DNA of 64,000 bases from Campylobacter sp. W0018 (GCA_020135845.1 JACHTQ010000005.1:30517-94516), one strand, 5' to 3'; positions 48,204-57,952 are shown, counted from the stretch's first letter. The notes: generated by a model from the letters alone, not told the origin. Program-made: numbers and translations.

Positions 48204-49271
48204 ATGTTAGCTGATAAACTAGACCCTTTTTTAAAACGCTATGAAGAGTTAAATTCTCTTCTTAGTAACTCTGATATCGTTAATGATATCGAAAAGATGA
48301 CTTCTCTCTCGAAAGAACAAAAAAATTTAGAACCTATTGTTTTAAAAGCTAAAGAGTATTTAAAAACTTTAGAAAGCATAGAAGACAACAAGACTTTACT
48401 TAACGATAACGAACTTGGAGAGCTGGCTAAAGAAGAATTAAAAACCCTAGAAGAGCATAAACCAAAACTTGAAGAAGAACTTAAAATTTTACTCTTACCC
48501 AAGGATCCAAACGATGAAAGAAATATCTTTTTAGAAATTCGTGCTGGTACTGGCGGAGATGAGGCATCTTTATTTGTTGGCGATCTTGTAAAAGCTTATT
48601 CAAGATATGCAGAAAATCGCAATTATAAATTAGAAATAGTCAGCTCAAGCGAAGGAAGCGTTGGAGGCTTTAAAGAAATCATAATGTTAATTAAAGGCAT
48701 GGGGGCTTATTCTAGACTTAAATATGAGGGTGGAACTCATAGAGTTCAAAGAGTCCCTCAAACAGAATCTCAAGGAAGGGTACATACTTCTGCAATTACA
48801 GTTGCTGTTATGCCAGAAGTAGATGATGTTGAAATACAAATCAATCCCAATGATCTAAAAATTGATGTAATGCGTTCTTCAGGCCATGGCGGACAAAGTG
48901 TTAATACCACCGATTCAGCCGTTCGTATCACTCATATCCCTACTGGTATAGTTGTGGTCAATCAAGATGGAAAAAGTCAGCATAAAAATAAAGAAAGTGC
49001 TATGAAAGTTTTAAAAGCTAGACTTTTTGAAATGCAAGAAAGTGAACGCTTGGCGCAAGAAAGCGAAGTAAGAAAATCTCAAGTGGGAAGTGGAGATAGA
49101 AGTGAACGCATACGCACTTATAATTTCCCTCAAAATCGCATCAGCGATCATCGTATAAATCTAACCTTATACCGCTTAGATTCTATCATGCAAGATGGAC
49201 TTTTTGATGAAATTATCGAACCTTTAATTGCTCATTATCAAGCTGAGTCTTTGCAAGAGCAAAATTTATAA
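48204..49271 (+). CDS. prfA: Peptide chain release factor 1
   Basis: A 355-residue RF1 that terminates at UAA and UAG. It contains [17 protein letters not shown] with the GGQ methylation motif near residue 230, and the [14 protein letters not shown] segment near residue 113. The decoding loop TSAITV-side motif lies near residue 195. Normal length; it is co-transcribed with rpsT and ends in a hairpin with a T run. Confidence 0.97.
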   Translation: MLADKLDPFLKRYEELNSLLSNSDIVNDIEKMTSLSKEQKNLEPIVLKAKEYLKTLESIEDNKTLLNDNELGELAKEELKTLEEHKPKLEEELKILLLPKDPNDERNIFLEIRAGTGGDEASLFVGDLVKAYSRYAENRNYKLEIVSSSEGSVGGFKEIIMLIKGMGAYSRLKYEGGTHRVQRVPQTESQGRVHTSAITVAVMPEVDDVEIQINPNDLKIDVMRSSGHGGQSVNTTDSAVRITHIPTGIVVVNQDGKSQHKNKESAMKVLKARLFEMQESERLAQESEVRKSQVGSGDRSERIRTYNFPQNRISDHRINLTLYRLDSIMQDGLFDEIIEPLIAHYQAESLQEQNL

Positions 49272-49281
49272 TTTTGCTCTT
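49255..49281. terminator. Terminator between prfA and hugZ
   Basis: An 11-bp stem (49255-49265 with 49271-49281) with a five-base loop is followed by T residues on the plus strand. It lies over the prfA stop and just before the hugZ stop, so it can serve both genes. Confidence 0.75.
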
Positions 49282-49282
49282 T

Positions 49283-50038
49283 TTAGTGTTTATGTGGAAA
49301 TTTATGTGGATTTCCATTAGCTCCTGCAAAACTAATCACACTTTGATTGATATCATAAGCTTGCCCAAAACCTTTAACAAATCTTCCTTTTTTAAAATCA
49401 AGTTTAACCAAATGAAAATCAAGCATTTTTCTTATAGTTTTTATGCCACCTTCTGCACCTGTTTGCCTTTCAAATTCATCATAAATTTTATCAAATTGCT
49501 CCCCTCTTTCTATAAAACTTGCATCAACTCTGTAACGCAATCTTTTTCGAAGTATCACAGAAGCGGCTTTGCTTTCATCCTCTAAAAACATTAATTCTAT
49601 ATTATTTGGATTTGCTTTGATATTGTTAAAATGTTCACTTACTTCACTGATGTAAATATAATTTCCTAAATCTGTTGCTACAAAAGGTGCATAAGAGCAA
49701 ACAACTTCATTATTTTCACCTAAAGTGGCTAAACATACAGAGTTAAAACTTGATTTAAATTCCTCAATTTCCTTAGCCACTCCACTAAAATCTTGCTCAG
49801 GTTTTGCACTCATGCAAAGAGAAATAATCGTATCTTTTAAAGTCTCTTCATTGGCCTTTTTAGGAAATTCTATATGCAAAGTTTCATCATCATTATAAAT
49901 TATATCCAAACCCTCAAAATCAACATGACTTAATTTCACATCTTTAATTTCTTTTACACCTCCAAATTTTCTACAAAGATCAACCAAATTTGATCGGTGA
50001 TGCTCATTCATGTGAGAAATAATGCTTTCTAAATTCAT
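49283..50038 (-). CDS. chuZ: HugZ/ChuZ haem oxygenase
   Basis: A 251-residue haem oxygenase of the HugZ split-barrel family. It breaks haem to release iron for the cell. Landmarks are HMNEHHRSNLVDLCRKFG at residues 8-25 and VCSYAPFVATDLGNYIYIS near residue 110. The C-terminal AGANGNPHKFPHKH stretch is His-rich, as in HugZ haem ligation. It is divergent from chuA across a shared Fur-box region. The gene is intact although the inner-membrane haem transporter genes are broken. Confidence 0.92.
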   Translation of the reverse strand: MNLESIISHMNEHHRSNLVDLCRKFGGVKEIKDVKLSHVDFEGLDIIYNDDETLHIEFPKKANEETLKDTIISLCMSAKPEQDFSGVAKEIEEFKSSFNSVCLATLGENNEVVCSYAPFVATDLGNYIYISEVSEHFNNIKANPNNIELMFLEDESKAASVILRKRLRYRVDASFIERGEQFDKIYDEFERQTGAEGGIKTIRKMLDFHLVKLDFKKGRFVKGFGQAYDINQSVISFAGANGNPHKFPHKH

Positions 50039-50181
50039 TTTTATTCCTTTTGATTAAAAAATTTTAACTCTAAAATGATATCAATTATCAAATTAAATAA
50101 ATCTTAAAGACTAAGCCAATATTTTTAAAATCAAAAATTTTATTTATTTTTAAGATAATAAACGATAAATTTCTTACTTTA

Positions 50182-50206
50182 TATTATGATATACATTATC
50201 ATTTAA
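50182..50206 (+). promoter_or_regulatory. Fur box upstream of chuA (shared divergent promoter)
   Basis: The stretch 50182-50206 has two facing TATGATA/TATCAT half sites, as in Fur boxes of C. jejuni. It lies about 20-45 bases before the chuA start and 145 bases from hugZ, consistent with iron repression of both. Confidence 0.7.
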
Positions 50207-50224
50207 TCTCTTAAGGAGTCAATC

Positions 50225-52345
50225 TTGCATAAAAAAACAACTCTAATAAAATTTTTTACCTTATTTAATTTTTTACTTATCGACATCAATGCGCAAGAAA
50301 GTAATGAAGAAGCTAAAATTAAACTTGATGAAGTTGTCGTTTCTGCAAATCAACAAGAATTTGATAACAATTTAAGAAATGTCATCATTATCAATGGATC
50401 TGAATTACAAAAAAAAGGTTTTAATTCTATAGAGCAGGCTTTAGAAAGAACAGCTGAAATTAATTTTGTTAATTTTGGATTAGGAAGAAATATCGATATG
50501 CGAGGACAAGGTGATAAATCTAATGTCGCTGTTAAGGTTATGATTGATGGAAAATCGATTAATATGCTTGATAATTCCCACGGAGTAACTCCACTAAATA
50601 GTATCAATCTTGATAATGTTGAACGTATAGAAATTATCCCAGGTGGTGGATCTGTACTCTATGGAAATGGTACTCGCGGAGGTGCGATCAATATCATCAC
50701 AAAAAAACAAAAAGAAGATTTATTTTCCATAGCTATAAAAGGAAATGGATACAATCAAAACAGATTAGGTGGCAATTTAGAAATCAATGCGGCCAAGAAA
50801 ATCAAAGAAAACCTAGCTTTTAGTTTTAATATAGAAGGCTTTAACCAAGATGGCTATCAAGATGGCTATAATGAAAAAGGCTATTTTATAAACACTAAAA
50901 CCTATATCAACCCTAATGAACAAAGTGATTTGATTTTTGGTTATAATTATTTTAAAAGTAAAAATACAGGAAGTGGATATTTAACAAAAGCACAAATTGA
51001 AGACAATCCTAAACAAAAAGGCAATGGGGAAAATATCACTTCTATTAATAGACCTGAAATCACTTTAGATTATCATTACTATCTTGATGATACTTGGGAA
51101 TTTGATCTAGAAACTTTCTGGCAAAATCAAAAAATCAATTATCTCAAAGATGTTTCCATGATGACTGTTATGGGTATAACCTTACCTGTATATCAAAATG
51201 GAAGCAGCTTTGAAGATACCCTGACAGGGATAAATCTTAAAAGTAGATACAATTATAAAGACAATTCTTACCTTATCTTTGGTTATGAACTTGCCAATCA
51301 TGATGCTAAAAGAACAAGTGTTATCCATTATGATGTAAATATGCCTAAATTTTCAATCAATCACACCATGACAACCCTTATGGATATGAAAAAGCAAAGC
51401 CATTCTTTATTTGCGCTTGATTCTCATGAATTTAATGATATTTTCAGTATTTCTAGTGGGTTAAGATATGAACGCAGTTTTTATAAAACCGATAGAAACT
51501 ATACAAGCAAAATGCTTATTTTTAATCGACCTAAAAATAATACCGAAACCTTCAATACCAAAGATCAAGGCAATAATTTTGCCTTTGAAATCACTCCAAA
51601 TTTTAAATACTCAAGCACAGGAAGTTTATACCTTAAATATGAAAGAGGCTTTATATCTCCTTCGCCAGCACAATTTGTCAATAAAGATCAAAAAACACAA
51701 AAATATTATTCTTCAAATTTAAATTCTGAAATTTTTAATACCTTTGAATTAGGAGTCAATGATCTTTGGTGGGATTTTTATGGATTTAATTTAACTTTAT
51801 TTTACACCTTAAGCAAAGATGAAATTTCATATCTTGGAAATCCACATTCTGAAGCGGGTGCTTTTTGGAAATATTACAATATCGATCAAACTCATCGTAT
51901 TGGCGCGGAATTAAATTTTGATCAAAGCTTTTTAGATGATATGCTTATATTTAGACAAAGCATAGCCTACATAGATGCTAAAATTTCAAAAGGGATTAAC
52001 AAAGGAAAAAGAATTCCTTATGTCTCAAAAATCAAAGCTAGCGCGGGTATAGAATACACTATTAATTCAAATTTTAGCACCTTTTTAGATCTGACTTATT
52101 ATTCTCGTGCTAAAGACGGTGGAATGATAGATGAAAAAACCGGAAAAATGAGTAAAAACGCTTGGATAAAAGATTACGCTTTGACAGATATTGGCTTAAG
52201 CTATTATTATAAAAAATTGCAAATTTCTAGCGGAATTAGAAATCTTTTTAACAAGCAATACTATACCTATCAAGACAGCCTCAATGATGAATATTTATCA
52301 GGAAGTGGTAGAAATTATTATTTAGAGTTAAAATATGTTTTTTAA
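50225..52345 (+). CDS. chuA: TonB-dependent haem receptor ChuA
   Basis: A 706-residue outer-membrane receptor. It has a TTG start after AAGGAG, a signal peptide (to INAQES, about residue 25), a TonB-box region (LDEVVVSA), a plug domain (VKVMIDGKSINMLD and GGGSVLYGNGTRGGAINIIT) and a beta-barrel that ends in the usual aromatic residue (ELKYVF). It takes up haem from host haemoproteins. The frame is fully intact. Its end overlaps the broken chuB by 11 bases. Confidence 0.93.
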   Translation: MHKKTTLIKFFTLFNFLLIDINAQESNEEAKIKLDEVVVSANQQEFDNNLRNVIIINGSELQKKGFNSIEQALERTAEINFVNFGLGRNIDMRGQGDKSNVAVKVMIDGKSINMLDNSHGVTPLNSINLDNVERIEIIPGGGSVLYGNGTRGGAINIITKKQKEDLFSIAIKGNGYNQNRLGGNLEINAAKKIKENLAFSFNIEGFNQDGYQDGYNEKGYFINTKTYINPNEQSDLIFGYNYFKSKNTGSGYLTKAQIEDNPKQKGNGENITSINRPEITLDYHYYLDDTWEFDLETFWQNQKINYLKDVSMMTVMGITLPVYQNGSSFEDTLTGINLKSRYNYKDNSYLIFGYELANHDAKRTSVIHYDVNMPKFSINHTMTTLMDMKKQSHSLFALDSHEFNDIFSISSGLRYERSFYKTDRNYTSKMLIFNRPKNNTETFNTKDQGNNFAFEITPNFKYSSTGSLYLKYERGFISPSPAQFVNKDQKTQKYYSSNLNSEIFNTFELGVNDLWWDFYGFNLTLFYTLSKDEISYLGNPHSEAGAFWKYYNIDQTHRIGAELNFDQSFLDDMLIFRQSIAYIDAKISKGINKGKRIPYVSKIKASAGIEYTINSNFSTFLDLTYYSRAKDGGMIDEKTGKMSKNAWIKDYALTDIGLSYYYKKLQISSGIRNLFNKQYYTYQDSLNDEYLSGSGRNYYLELKYVF

Positions 52346-53306
52346 AAAAATTATTTGGGTTATAGGTATTTTTATTATTTATTTGGGAGTTATCTTTATA
52401 TCTCTTTGCCTAGGAGATAAAAATTTAAGCCCTGCTCAACTTTTTTCTCATCTTATTTCAGAAAATGAAATTTTACGCCAAATTATAATCGATGGACGTT
52501 TGCCAAGAATAATAATGGCTATTTTAATTGGAATGCTTCTAGCAAGTAGTGGGGCTATAACTCAAAATGTTTTTTCAAATCCTATAGCCGATCCTTATAT
52601 TATAGGTATAGCTTCAGCAGCAACTTTTGGTGCAGTCCTAGTTTATTTATTAAAATTGCCAGATTATTTTTATGGAATTTTAGGATTTTTTTGCTCTGCT
52701 TTTTTTACCCTAATAATCTTTAAAATTTCATCAAAATCTTCTATAACTACTTTGCTTATTATAGGAATAGCAACTTCATCTTTTTTGGGAGCCTTTACTT
52801 CATTTTTTACCTACCTTATAGGAGAAGATTCTTTTAAAATAGTTGCTTGATTAATGGGAAATATTGGATCAACTTCTTGGCATGAAGTTGCTATTTTGAT
52901 ACCTCTGCTATTTTTATCTTTGTTATATTTTTATATACATAGAAATGAACTTAATATTATTTTAAGTGATGATGAGGCCAGAAATTTAGGAGTGGATACA
53001 AAAAAACTTAAAATTAACCTACTTATAATTTCTTCTCTATCTGTATCTTTTGCTGTATCTTTTACAGGATTAATTGGTTTTGTAGGTCTTATTATTCCTC
53101 ATGGAATAAGAATTTTATTTAAAAACTATAATAATATTTTAATAATACCTTTTTGTACAGTTTTTGGAGGTATTTTTTTGCTTATTTGTGATACTCTAGC
53201 TAGGACAATTATAGCACCTATACAAATTCCTATAGGAATTTTAACTGCTTTTATTGGATCACCAATTTTTTTATACTTAACTTTGAAAGCTAAAAGGTTA
53301 TTATAA
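52335..53306 (+). pseudogene. chuB: Haem ABC permease ChuB interrupted by a TGA
   Basis: A FecCD-type permease of about 323 residues read as two halves in the same frame, divided by a TGA at 52848-52850 after KIVA. The second half begins LMGNIGSTSWHEVAIL, and a TGG Trp would restore FKIVAWLMGNIGS, the usual FecCD context. The first half has GRLPRIIMAILIGMLLASSG near residue 55. The second carries GLIGFVGLIIPHGIR. It normally passes haem into the cytoplasm with ChuC and ChuD. A selenocysteine reading is unlikely since I see no SECIS hairpin. The operon order chuA-B-C-D is retained. Confidence 0.9.
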
Positions 53307-54081
53307 TGCTTGAAATAAAAAATTTAAATTTTTCCTATAATAAAAAAATGCTGCTAGAAAATATTAATATAAATATTGAAAGTCAAACGTTTATAGGAAT
53401 TTTAGGTCCTAATGGATCAGGTAAAAGCACTCTTTTAAAACTTATGCTTAAAAATTTAACTCCGACAAATGGTGAAATAATACTTTTTAATAAAAATATT
53501 AAAGATTTTCAACTTAAAGAATTTGCTAAAATTTGTGGCTTTGTTCCTCAAAATTCAGAACTTAAAACACCATTAAAAGTCATAGATGTACTTTTAATGA
53601 GTAAATATATTCATTTAAAAAATTCTTTTAATACATACTCAAAAAAAGATATATTAGAAATTCAAGAATTAGCCCAAATGATAAAAATAGATGAATTATT
53701 ACACAGAGATATATTGTCTCTAAGCGGAGGAGAATTTCAAAAAATATTATTAGCTAGAGCTTTACTCAAGCAACCAAAAATTCTATTTTTAGATGAACCT
53801 ACATCTGCACTTGATTTAAACCATGCTATTGAAATTCTAAGTTTTTGTGAAAATTTAATTCAAGAACAAAAAATTACCATTATAGCAGTTCTTCATGATC
53901 TAAATCTCGCATCGCTTTTTTGCAATAAATTACTTTTTTTAAAAAAAGGAGAAATAAGATATTTTGGTAATACAAAAAACTTTTAAAAAAAGAAATTTTA
54001 AAAGAAATTTATAATTTAAATTGCAAAATTATTTATGAAAATTCAAAACCTTATATTTTAGCTTTAAAGGAAACAAAATGA
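53306..54081 (+). pseudogene. chuC: Haem ABC ATPase ChuC with a C-terminal frameshift
   Basis: The ATPase body is complete to about residue 223: Walker A LGPNGSGKST near residue 33, signature LSLSGGEFQKILLARAL, Walker B LFLDEPTSALD. It then stops early because an A6 run at 53974-53979 shifts the frame; seven A would read TKKLLKKEILKEIYN and continue about 33 residues to a TGA overlapping the chuD start. Loss of that tail may or may not impair the enzyme, so this is the mildest lesion of the three. It overlaps the chuB stop by one base. Confidence 0.82.
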
Positions 54082-54900
54082 AAAAAAAATACTAATCTTA
54101 TGTTTTATACTTACAATAACACTTCAAGCAAAAGAACGTATTATATCTCTTGATCCAGCAAGTGTTGAAATGCTTTTTATGTTAAAAGCAGATGATCAAA
54201 TTATAGGTGTTGCCTCCTTAACACATTCAGATATTTATCCAAAAGAAAAAACTTCTAAAATTACAAGTGTTGGAACATTTACAAATCCATCAGTTGAAAA
54301 AATTATTTCTCTTAATCCAACTTTGGTAATTTTAAGCTCTTATTCTCTTAACTTAAAACAGAAACTTGATAATTTTGGCATCAAAACTATGGTTTTAAAA
54401 GCGCAACATCTTAATGATGTAAAAGATAATATAAAAATTCTTGCAAAAATAACACAAAAAGAAAAAGAGGGGGAGAAAATTTTAAAAAATTTTGAAGATG
54501 GATTAAAAAATTTAGAGAAACATCCTTTAAATAAAAGTGCAATTTATTTTTATTCTACTAATCCTTTAATGGCTTTTAGTGATAATTCTTTAATTGCTGA
54601 TATTTTAAAACTTATCGGAATAAAAAATTTAAGTCCAAAAAGCAATATAGCACGTCCAATAATATCAGAAGAATATATACTAAAGCAAAATCCTGATTTA
54701 TTTATTTTTGGAATTAATGCAACCGATAAAAATCTGCTAGATAGCAATTCTTTATTAAAAAATACCAAGGCAGTTAAAAAAATCAAATCTACACTTATAA
54801 AAATACATATTTACTGTTACGCTTAGGTCCTAAAATTATAGATAGAATTAAAGAATTTAAAGCGGAATTAAAAAAAGCTGATTCTACAGTCTTACCTTGA
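54078..54900 (+). pseudogene. chuD: Haem-binding protein ChuD with two frameshifts
   Basis: The ATG at 54078 overlaps the chuC tail stop. The signal peptide region has A9 at 54081-54089; ten A would give MKKKILILCFILTITLQA, a good signal. The body in the other frame matches a periplasmic haem/siderophore-binding protein (RIISLDPASVEMLFMLKADD, IKNLSPKSN, then the EEYILKQNPDLFIFG stretch). A second shift at an A5 run (54799-54803; six A restores KNTYLLLRLGPK) cuts off the last residues. The 3' end overlaps the radical SAM gene. Both shifts are one-base losses in A runs. Confidence 0.88.
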
Positions 54901-55735
54901 AAAATTCACAACTTTGACAAAGCTTTTCGATGCGTTTATCTTCCTCGAAAGCTTTTTTCATCACTATTAAACGCTCAGAATTTAAAAGATTTTCAAAGCC
55001 ATCTTTAAAAACATTGCCTAAATTTATATCCCCTTTAGCATCCAAACAGCAAGGAACTAAAGTCCCATCGCTTAAAATTCCAATTTGATCTTTTAAAGCG
55101 TAACATTTTCCATGAAAGTATAAAGGCGTATCATCGAGATTTGGCCACTTAAAAAGCTTATTTTGATGAAGGACAATGTGTCTTGCTAAATAATTTTTTG
55201 CTAAAGTAAAATCAATATCTTTTTGAAATTCTTTAGATAAAAACTCATAAATGATAAAATTTTCTTTAGGCGCTTTAAAATCAGTATCTAAATTCCAAAG
55301 CCTAAAATTAATAAAACTTGTTTTTTGGTTTCTTACATGTTCTTTGCAAAATGTTAAAATAGGATCAAAATATTGCCTTAAAGAAAATTTGCTTTGATTT
55401 AAAAAAGCCATCAAAGAAATATTAATCTGATGGATATTTTCATAATTTAGCAACAAATCACGATTTTTAACATCAAAATAAAAACCGCTCGTCGTAATTT
55501 CAAGTTTCATATTATAATCTTTAGCAATATCTAAATAATCCTTTAAATCCGGCAAAAGTAAAGGATCGCCTAAAAGATGCAGAGTAAAAAGCTTAGATTG
55601 ATCGTGAATTTGCTTTGCTAAAGTGATAAAATTTTCTTTAGACATAATTTTTCGCGTTGCTTTTTGCGAAGGACAAAAATCACATTTTAAACCACAAATA
55701 TCGCTTAATTCTATATAAATTTTTTTGAATTTCAT
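54884..55735 (-). CDS. Radical SAM/SPASM-type protein
   Basis: A 283-residue radical SAM enzyme. The cluster motif is CGLKCDFC (residues 14-21, CxxxCxxC) after YIELSDI. A C-terminal region has CYALKDQIGILSDGTLVPCC and the ending CQSCEFF, as in SPASM-like domains holding further Fe-S clusters. The substrate is not predictable; related proteins modify peptides or tRNA. Its start overlaps the mutY stop by four bases. In NCTC 11168 I recall kgtP between these two genes; it is absent here. Confidence 0.82.
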   Translation of the reverse strand: MKFKKIYIELSDICGLKCDFCPSQKATRKIMSKENFITLAKQIHDQSKLFTLHLLGDPLLLPDLKDYLDIAKDYNMKLEITTSGFYFDVKNRDLLLNYENIHQINISLMAFLNQSKFSLRQYFDPILTFCKEHVRNQKTSFINFRLWNLDTDFKAPKENFIIYEFLSKEFQKDIDFTLAKNYLARHIVLHQNKLFKWPNLDDTPLYFHGKCYALKDQIGILSDGTLVPCCLDAKGDINLGNVFKDGFENLLNSERLIVMKKAFEEDKRIEKLCQSCEFFKVRL

Positions 55736-56775
55736 TCTTTTGCTTTCAAAAGTATATTTTTTGATTTATAAATTTCAAGAGCCTTTAAAGAAAGTGCTGA
55801 AAGTGCGATGTGGCTAAGTTCATTTATTTTTTTAAACTCAAATCCCGTTTGATCTTTTAAAATTTGACAATAAATCTTTATATCAAGCCTATACTTAGTA
55901 TAACTGTGTTTAAACTCTCTTAAAAATATCATATTTTTTTGTTTTTTAAATTCATTTTGCTTAAATAAAGGAAAATTATACATATTCTTATAAAGTTTTT
56001 CTTGACTTTTTTCAACAGCAATTTGATCTTTATAAATATAAAAAACAAGAGCTAAATTTAATTTTTCATAAACAATTTTCTTATTTTCTGGATAAGAATG
56101 TGGGTTAAATTTAGCTTTGCAAAAATCATACAAAGGGCAAATTCCACATTTTGGATTTTTTGGCAAACAAATCAGGGCACCTATATCAAGCAAAGCTTGA
56201 TTGTGATTAAAAGCATCATTTAAATTTAAAATTTTATATGCTTTTAATTCAAGTTCTTTCATATTCGCATTTTTTAAAGTAAAAAGGCGAGAAAGCACAC
56301 GGCGTATATTACCATCAACAAAAGCTACCTTTTGATCATAAGCAAAACAAGCAATTGCACCTGCTGTATAAGCACCTATACCGCTTAAGCTTTTTAATTT
56401 CTCAGGCTCTTTAGGTAAAACACCGCCAAATTTCTCCATACATTCTAAAGCTGCTTTTTTTAAATTTCTAGCTCGAGTGTAATAACCAAGCCCTTGCCAA
56501 GCTTTTAAAAGCTCGTCTTCATTGGCACTAGCTAAACTTTGTAAGGTAGGAAATTTTTGCAGAAATGGAAAATAAAATCTTTCTAAAACGGATTTCACCT
56601 GAGTTTGCTGAAGCATAATTTCACTGATATAAACCCCGTAAGCTCTATCAATTTGTTTTAATCTATTATCACAACGAGTACTTTGTAAATTCCGCCAAGG
56701 TAGATCTTTTCGCCCTTTATCTTCGTACCAAAGAAGTAATTTTTTTTGAAGTTTATCAACGGTTTGTTTTTGCAT
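55732..56775 (-). CDS. mutY: A/G-specific adenine glycosylase MutY
   Basis: A 347-residue DNA repair enzyme that removes A opposite 8-oxoG. The helix-hairpin-helix LSGIGAYTAGAI lies near residue 115 with the catalytic Asp in AFVDGNIRRVLSR near residue 145. The iron-sulfur loop CLPKNPKCGICPLYDFC lies near residue 205. A NUDIX-like C-terminal domain follows. Frame intact. It is divergent from the next gene with the A10G10 tract between them. Confidence 0.95.
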   Translation of the reverse strand: MQKQTVDKLQKKLLLWYEDKGRKDLPWRNLQSTRCDNRLKQIDRAYGVYISEIMLQQTQVKSVLERFYFPFLQKFPTLQSLASANEDELLKAWQGLGYYTRARNLKKAALECMEKFGGVLPKEPEKLKSLSGIGAYTAGAIACFAYDQKVAFVDGNIRRVLSRLFTLKNANMKELELKAYKILNLNDAFNHNQALLDIGALICLPKNPKCGICPLYDFCKAKFNPHSYPENKKIVYEKLNLALVFYIYKDQIAVEKSQEKLYKNMYNFPLFKQNEFKKQKNMIFLREFKHSYTKYRLDIKIYCQILKDQTGFEFKKINELSHIALSALSLKALEIYKSKNILLKAKE

Positions 56776-56840
56776 AAATCAAAGTATATCAAAAAATTTT
56801 AGATTTTTTTGATAAAATAAACAAAATCGATTCTTTTTTT

Positions 56841-56860
56841 AAAAAAAAAAGGGGGGGGGG
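56841..56860 (+). repeat. A10-G10 tract in the ribosome-binding region of the next gene
   Basis: Ten A (56841-56850) then ten G (56851-56860) lie three bases before the ATG at 56864. The G run includes any Shine-Dalgarno pairing, so a change in its length alters the spacing to the start codon. Such G runs of eight or more are known slippage sites in C. jejuni. Confidence 0.9.
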
Positions 56861-56863
56861 AAT

Positions 56864-57616
56864 ATGTTGGCTTTTTTTAAAGGTTTAGGTGTAGGATTTT
56901 TATGTCTTTTGCTTTTTGTGGCTGGAGTGATTTTTAATGTTGAATTTTTAGAGAAAAAACATTCAAATCAAGCTTTAAATTTTTCAAGAAATATAGAAAT
57001 TAGCACTCATTTAAAACCTGATGAGTTCTATACAAATATTAATTTTTGGGCTAATGAAAATCTTGATAGTAAAATCACTTTAAGCGATAATGAAAAAAAA
57101 CAAATTGCAGATACTTTCAATCAAATCATACAACGTACTCAAAAAGATAATTTTTGCAGCGGAGGAAGCTTTTCTTTAGAGCCTAATTTTTCTTATAAAG
57201 ATGGTATACAAACCATAAAAGGACAAAAATTAAATGCAAATTTAGAATGCATTATTAAAGAAAATGATCTTGAAAATTTCAATCATTTTTTAAATGATTT
57301 AAATGCTATAGTTAATAAAAGTTCGTTTGTGGGAGTTTCTATACCTTCATTAGAACCTAAATTTTCAAAAAAACTTTTACAAGAAAATAAAGAAAAACTT
57401 TATAGTCAACTTTTACAAAAAGCTTATTCTTATGAGGTAATTTATTCTAAAGATTTAAATAAAACTTGCACATTAAAAAACTTAGATACAAATTTAAATG
57501 CAAATATATCACCAAGATTTTTTGCTGCAAAATCCAATGATATGCAATTATCCCTGCCGGTTGTTAAAAATACAGAGCAAGGCTTAAGCGCTTCAGCATC
57601 ATTTATATGTAAATAG
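56864..57616 (+). CDS. Membrane-anchored periplasmic protein of unknown function
   Basis: A 250-residue protein with one N-terminal membrane segment (about residues 3-25, GLGVGFLCLLLFVAGVIFNV) and a periplasmic remainder. Four Cys (NFCSGGSFS, LECIIKE, KTCTLKN and FICK at the end) could make two disulfides. I do not recognise the family (C. jejuni Cj1621 type). A G10 tract sits in its ribosome-binding region, so expression may be phase variable. A strong terminator follows. Confidence 0.7.
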   Translation: MLAFFKGLGVGFLCLLLFVAGVIFNVEFLEKKHSNQALNFSRNIEISTHLKPDEFYTNINFWANENLDSKITLSDNEKKQIADTFNQIIQRTQKDNFCSGGSFSLEPNFSYKDGIQTIKGQKLNANLECIIKENDLENFNHFLNDLNAIVNKSSFVGVSIPSLEPKFSKKLLQENKEKLYSQLLQKAYSYEVIYSKDLNKTCTLKNLDTNLNANISPRFFAAKSNDMQLSLPVVKNTEQGLSASASFICK

Positions 57617-57648
57617 CAAAATAAACTCATTTTAAGTTTATTTTGCTA
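57614..57648 (+). terminator. Terminator after the G10-tract gene
   Basis: A perfect 14-bp stem (57614-57627 with 57635-57648) with a seven-base loop begins at the stop codon. Confidence 0.8.
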
Positions 57649-57668
57649 GAATTTCATCTTTAAACTTT

Positions 57669-57743
57669 GCGGGAATAGCTCAGGGGTAGAGCACAACCTT
57701 GCCAAGGTTGGGGTCGCGAGTTCGAATCTCGTTTCCCGCTCCA
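57669..57743 (+). tRNA. tRNA-Gly (anticodon GCC)
   Basis: A 75-base tRNA with the encoded CCA. Acceptor arms GCGGGAA/TTCCCGC pair, the anticodon loop is TTGCCAA giving GCC, and the T-arm has GAGTTCGAATCTC. First of four clustered tRNA genes. Confidence 0.97.
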
Positions 57744-57751
57744 TATCACCC

Positions 57752-57840
57752 GCCCGGGTGGTGGAATTGGTAGACACAAGGGACTTAAAATCCCTCGGAA
57801 TTTTTCTTCCGTGCCGGTTCAAGTCCGGCCTCGGGCACCA
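57752..57840 (+). tRNA. tRNA-Leu (anticodon TAA)
   Basis: An 89-base class II tRNA with encoded CCA. The anticodon loop CTTAAAA gives TAA (reads UUA, a heavily used codon in this AT-rich genome). A long variable arm (CGGAATTTTTCTTCCG) identifies Leu. Confidence 0.97.
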
Positions 57841-57857
57841 CTTTCTAAATTTATCAG

Positions 57858-57931
57858 GGCGACATAGCCAAGCGGTAAGGCATGGGCCTGCAAAGCCTTG
57901 ATCTCCGGTTCGAATCCGGATGTCGCCTCCA
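57858..57931 (+). tRNA. tRNA-Cys (anticodon GCA)
   Basis: A 74-base tRNA with encoded CCA. Acceptor GGCGACA/TGTCGCC; anticodon loop CTGCAAA giving GCA; T-arm CCGGTTCGAATCCGG. Confidence 0.97.
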
Positions 57932-57952
57932 AAAAAGGCACAAAATTATAAT

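Noticed and set aside
52848-52850. Selenocysteine at the chuB TGA
   Set aside because: FecCD permeases have no catalytic Cys at this place, Trp fits the family, and no SECIS-like hairpin follows.
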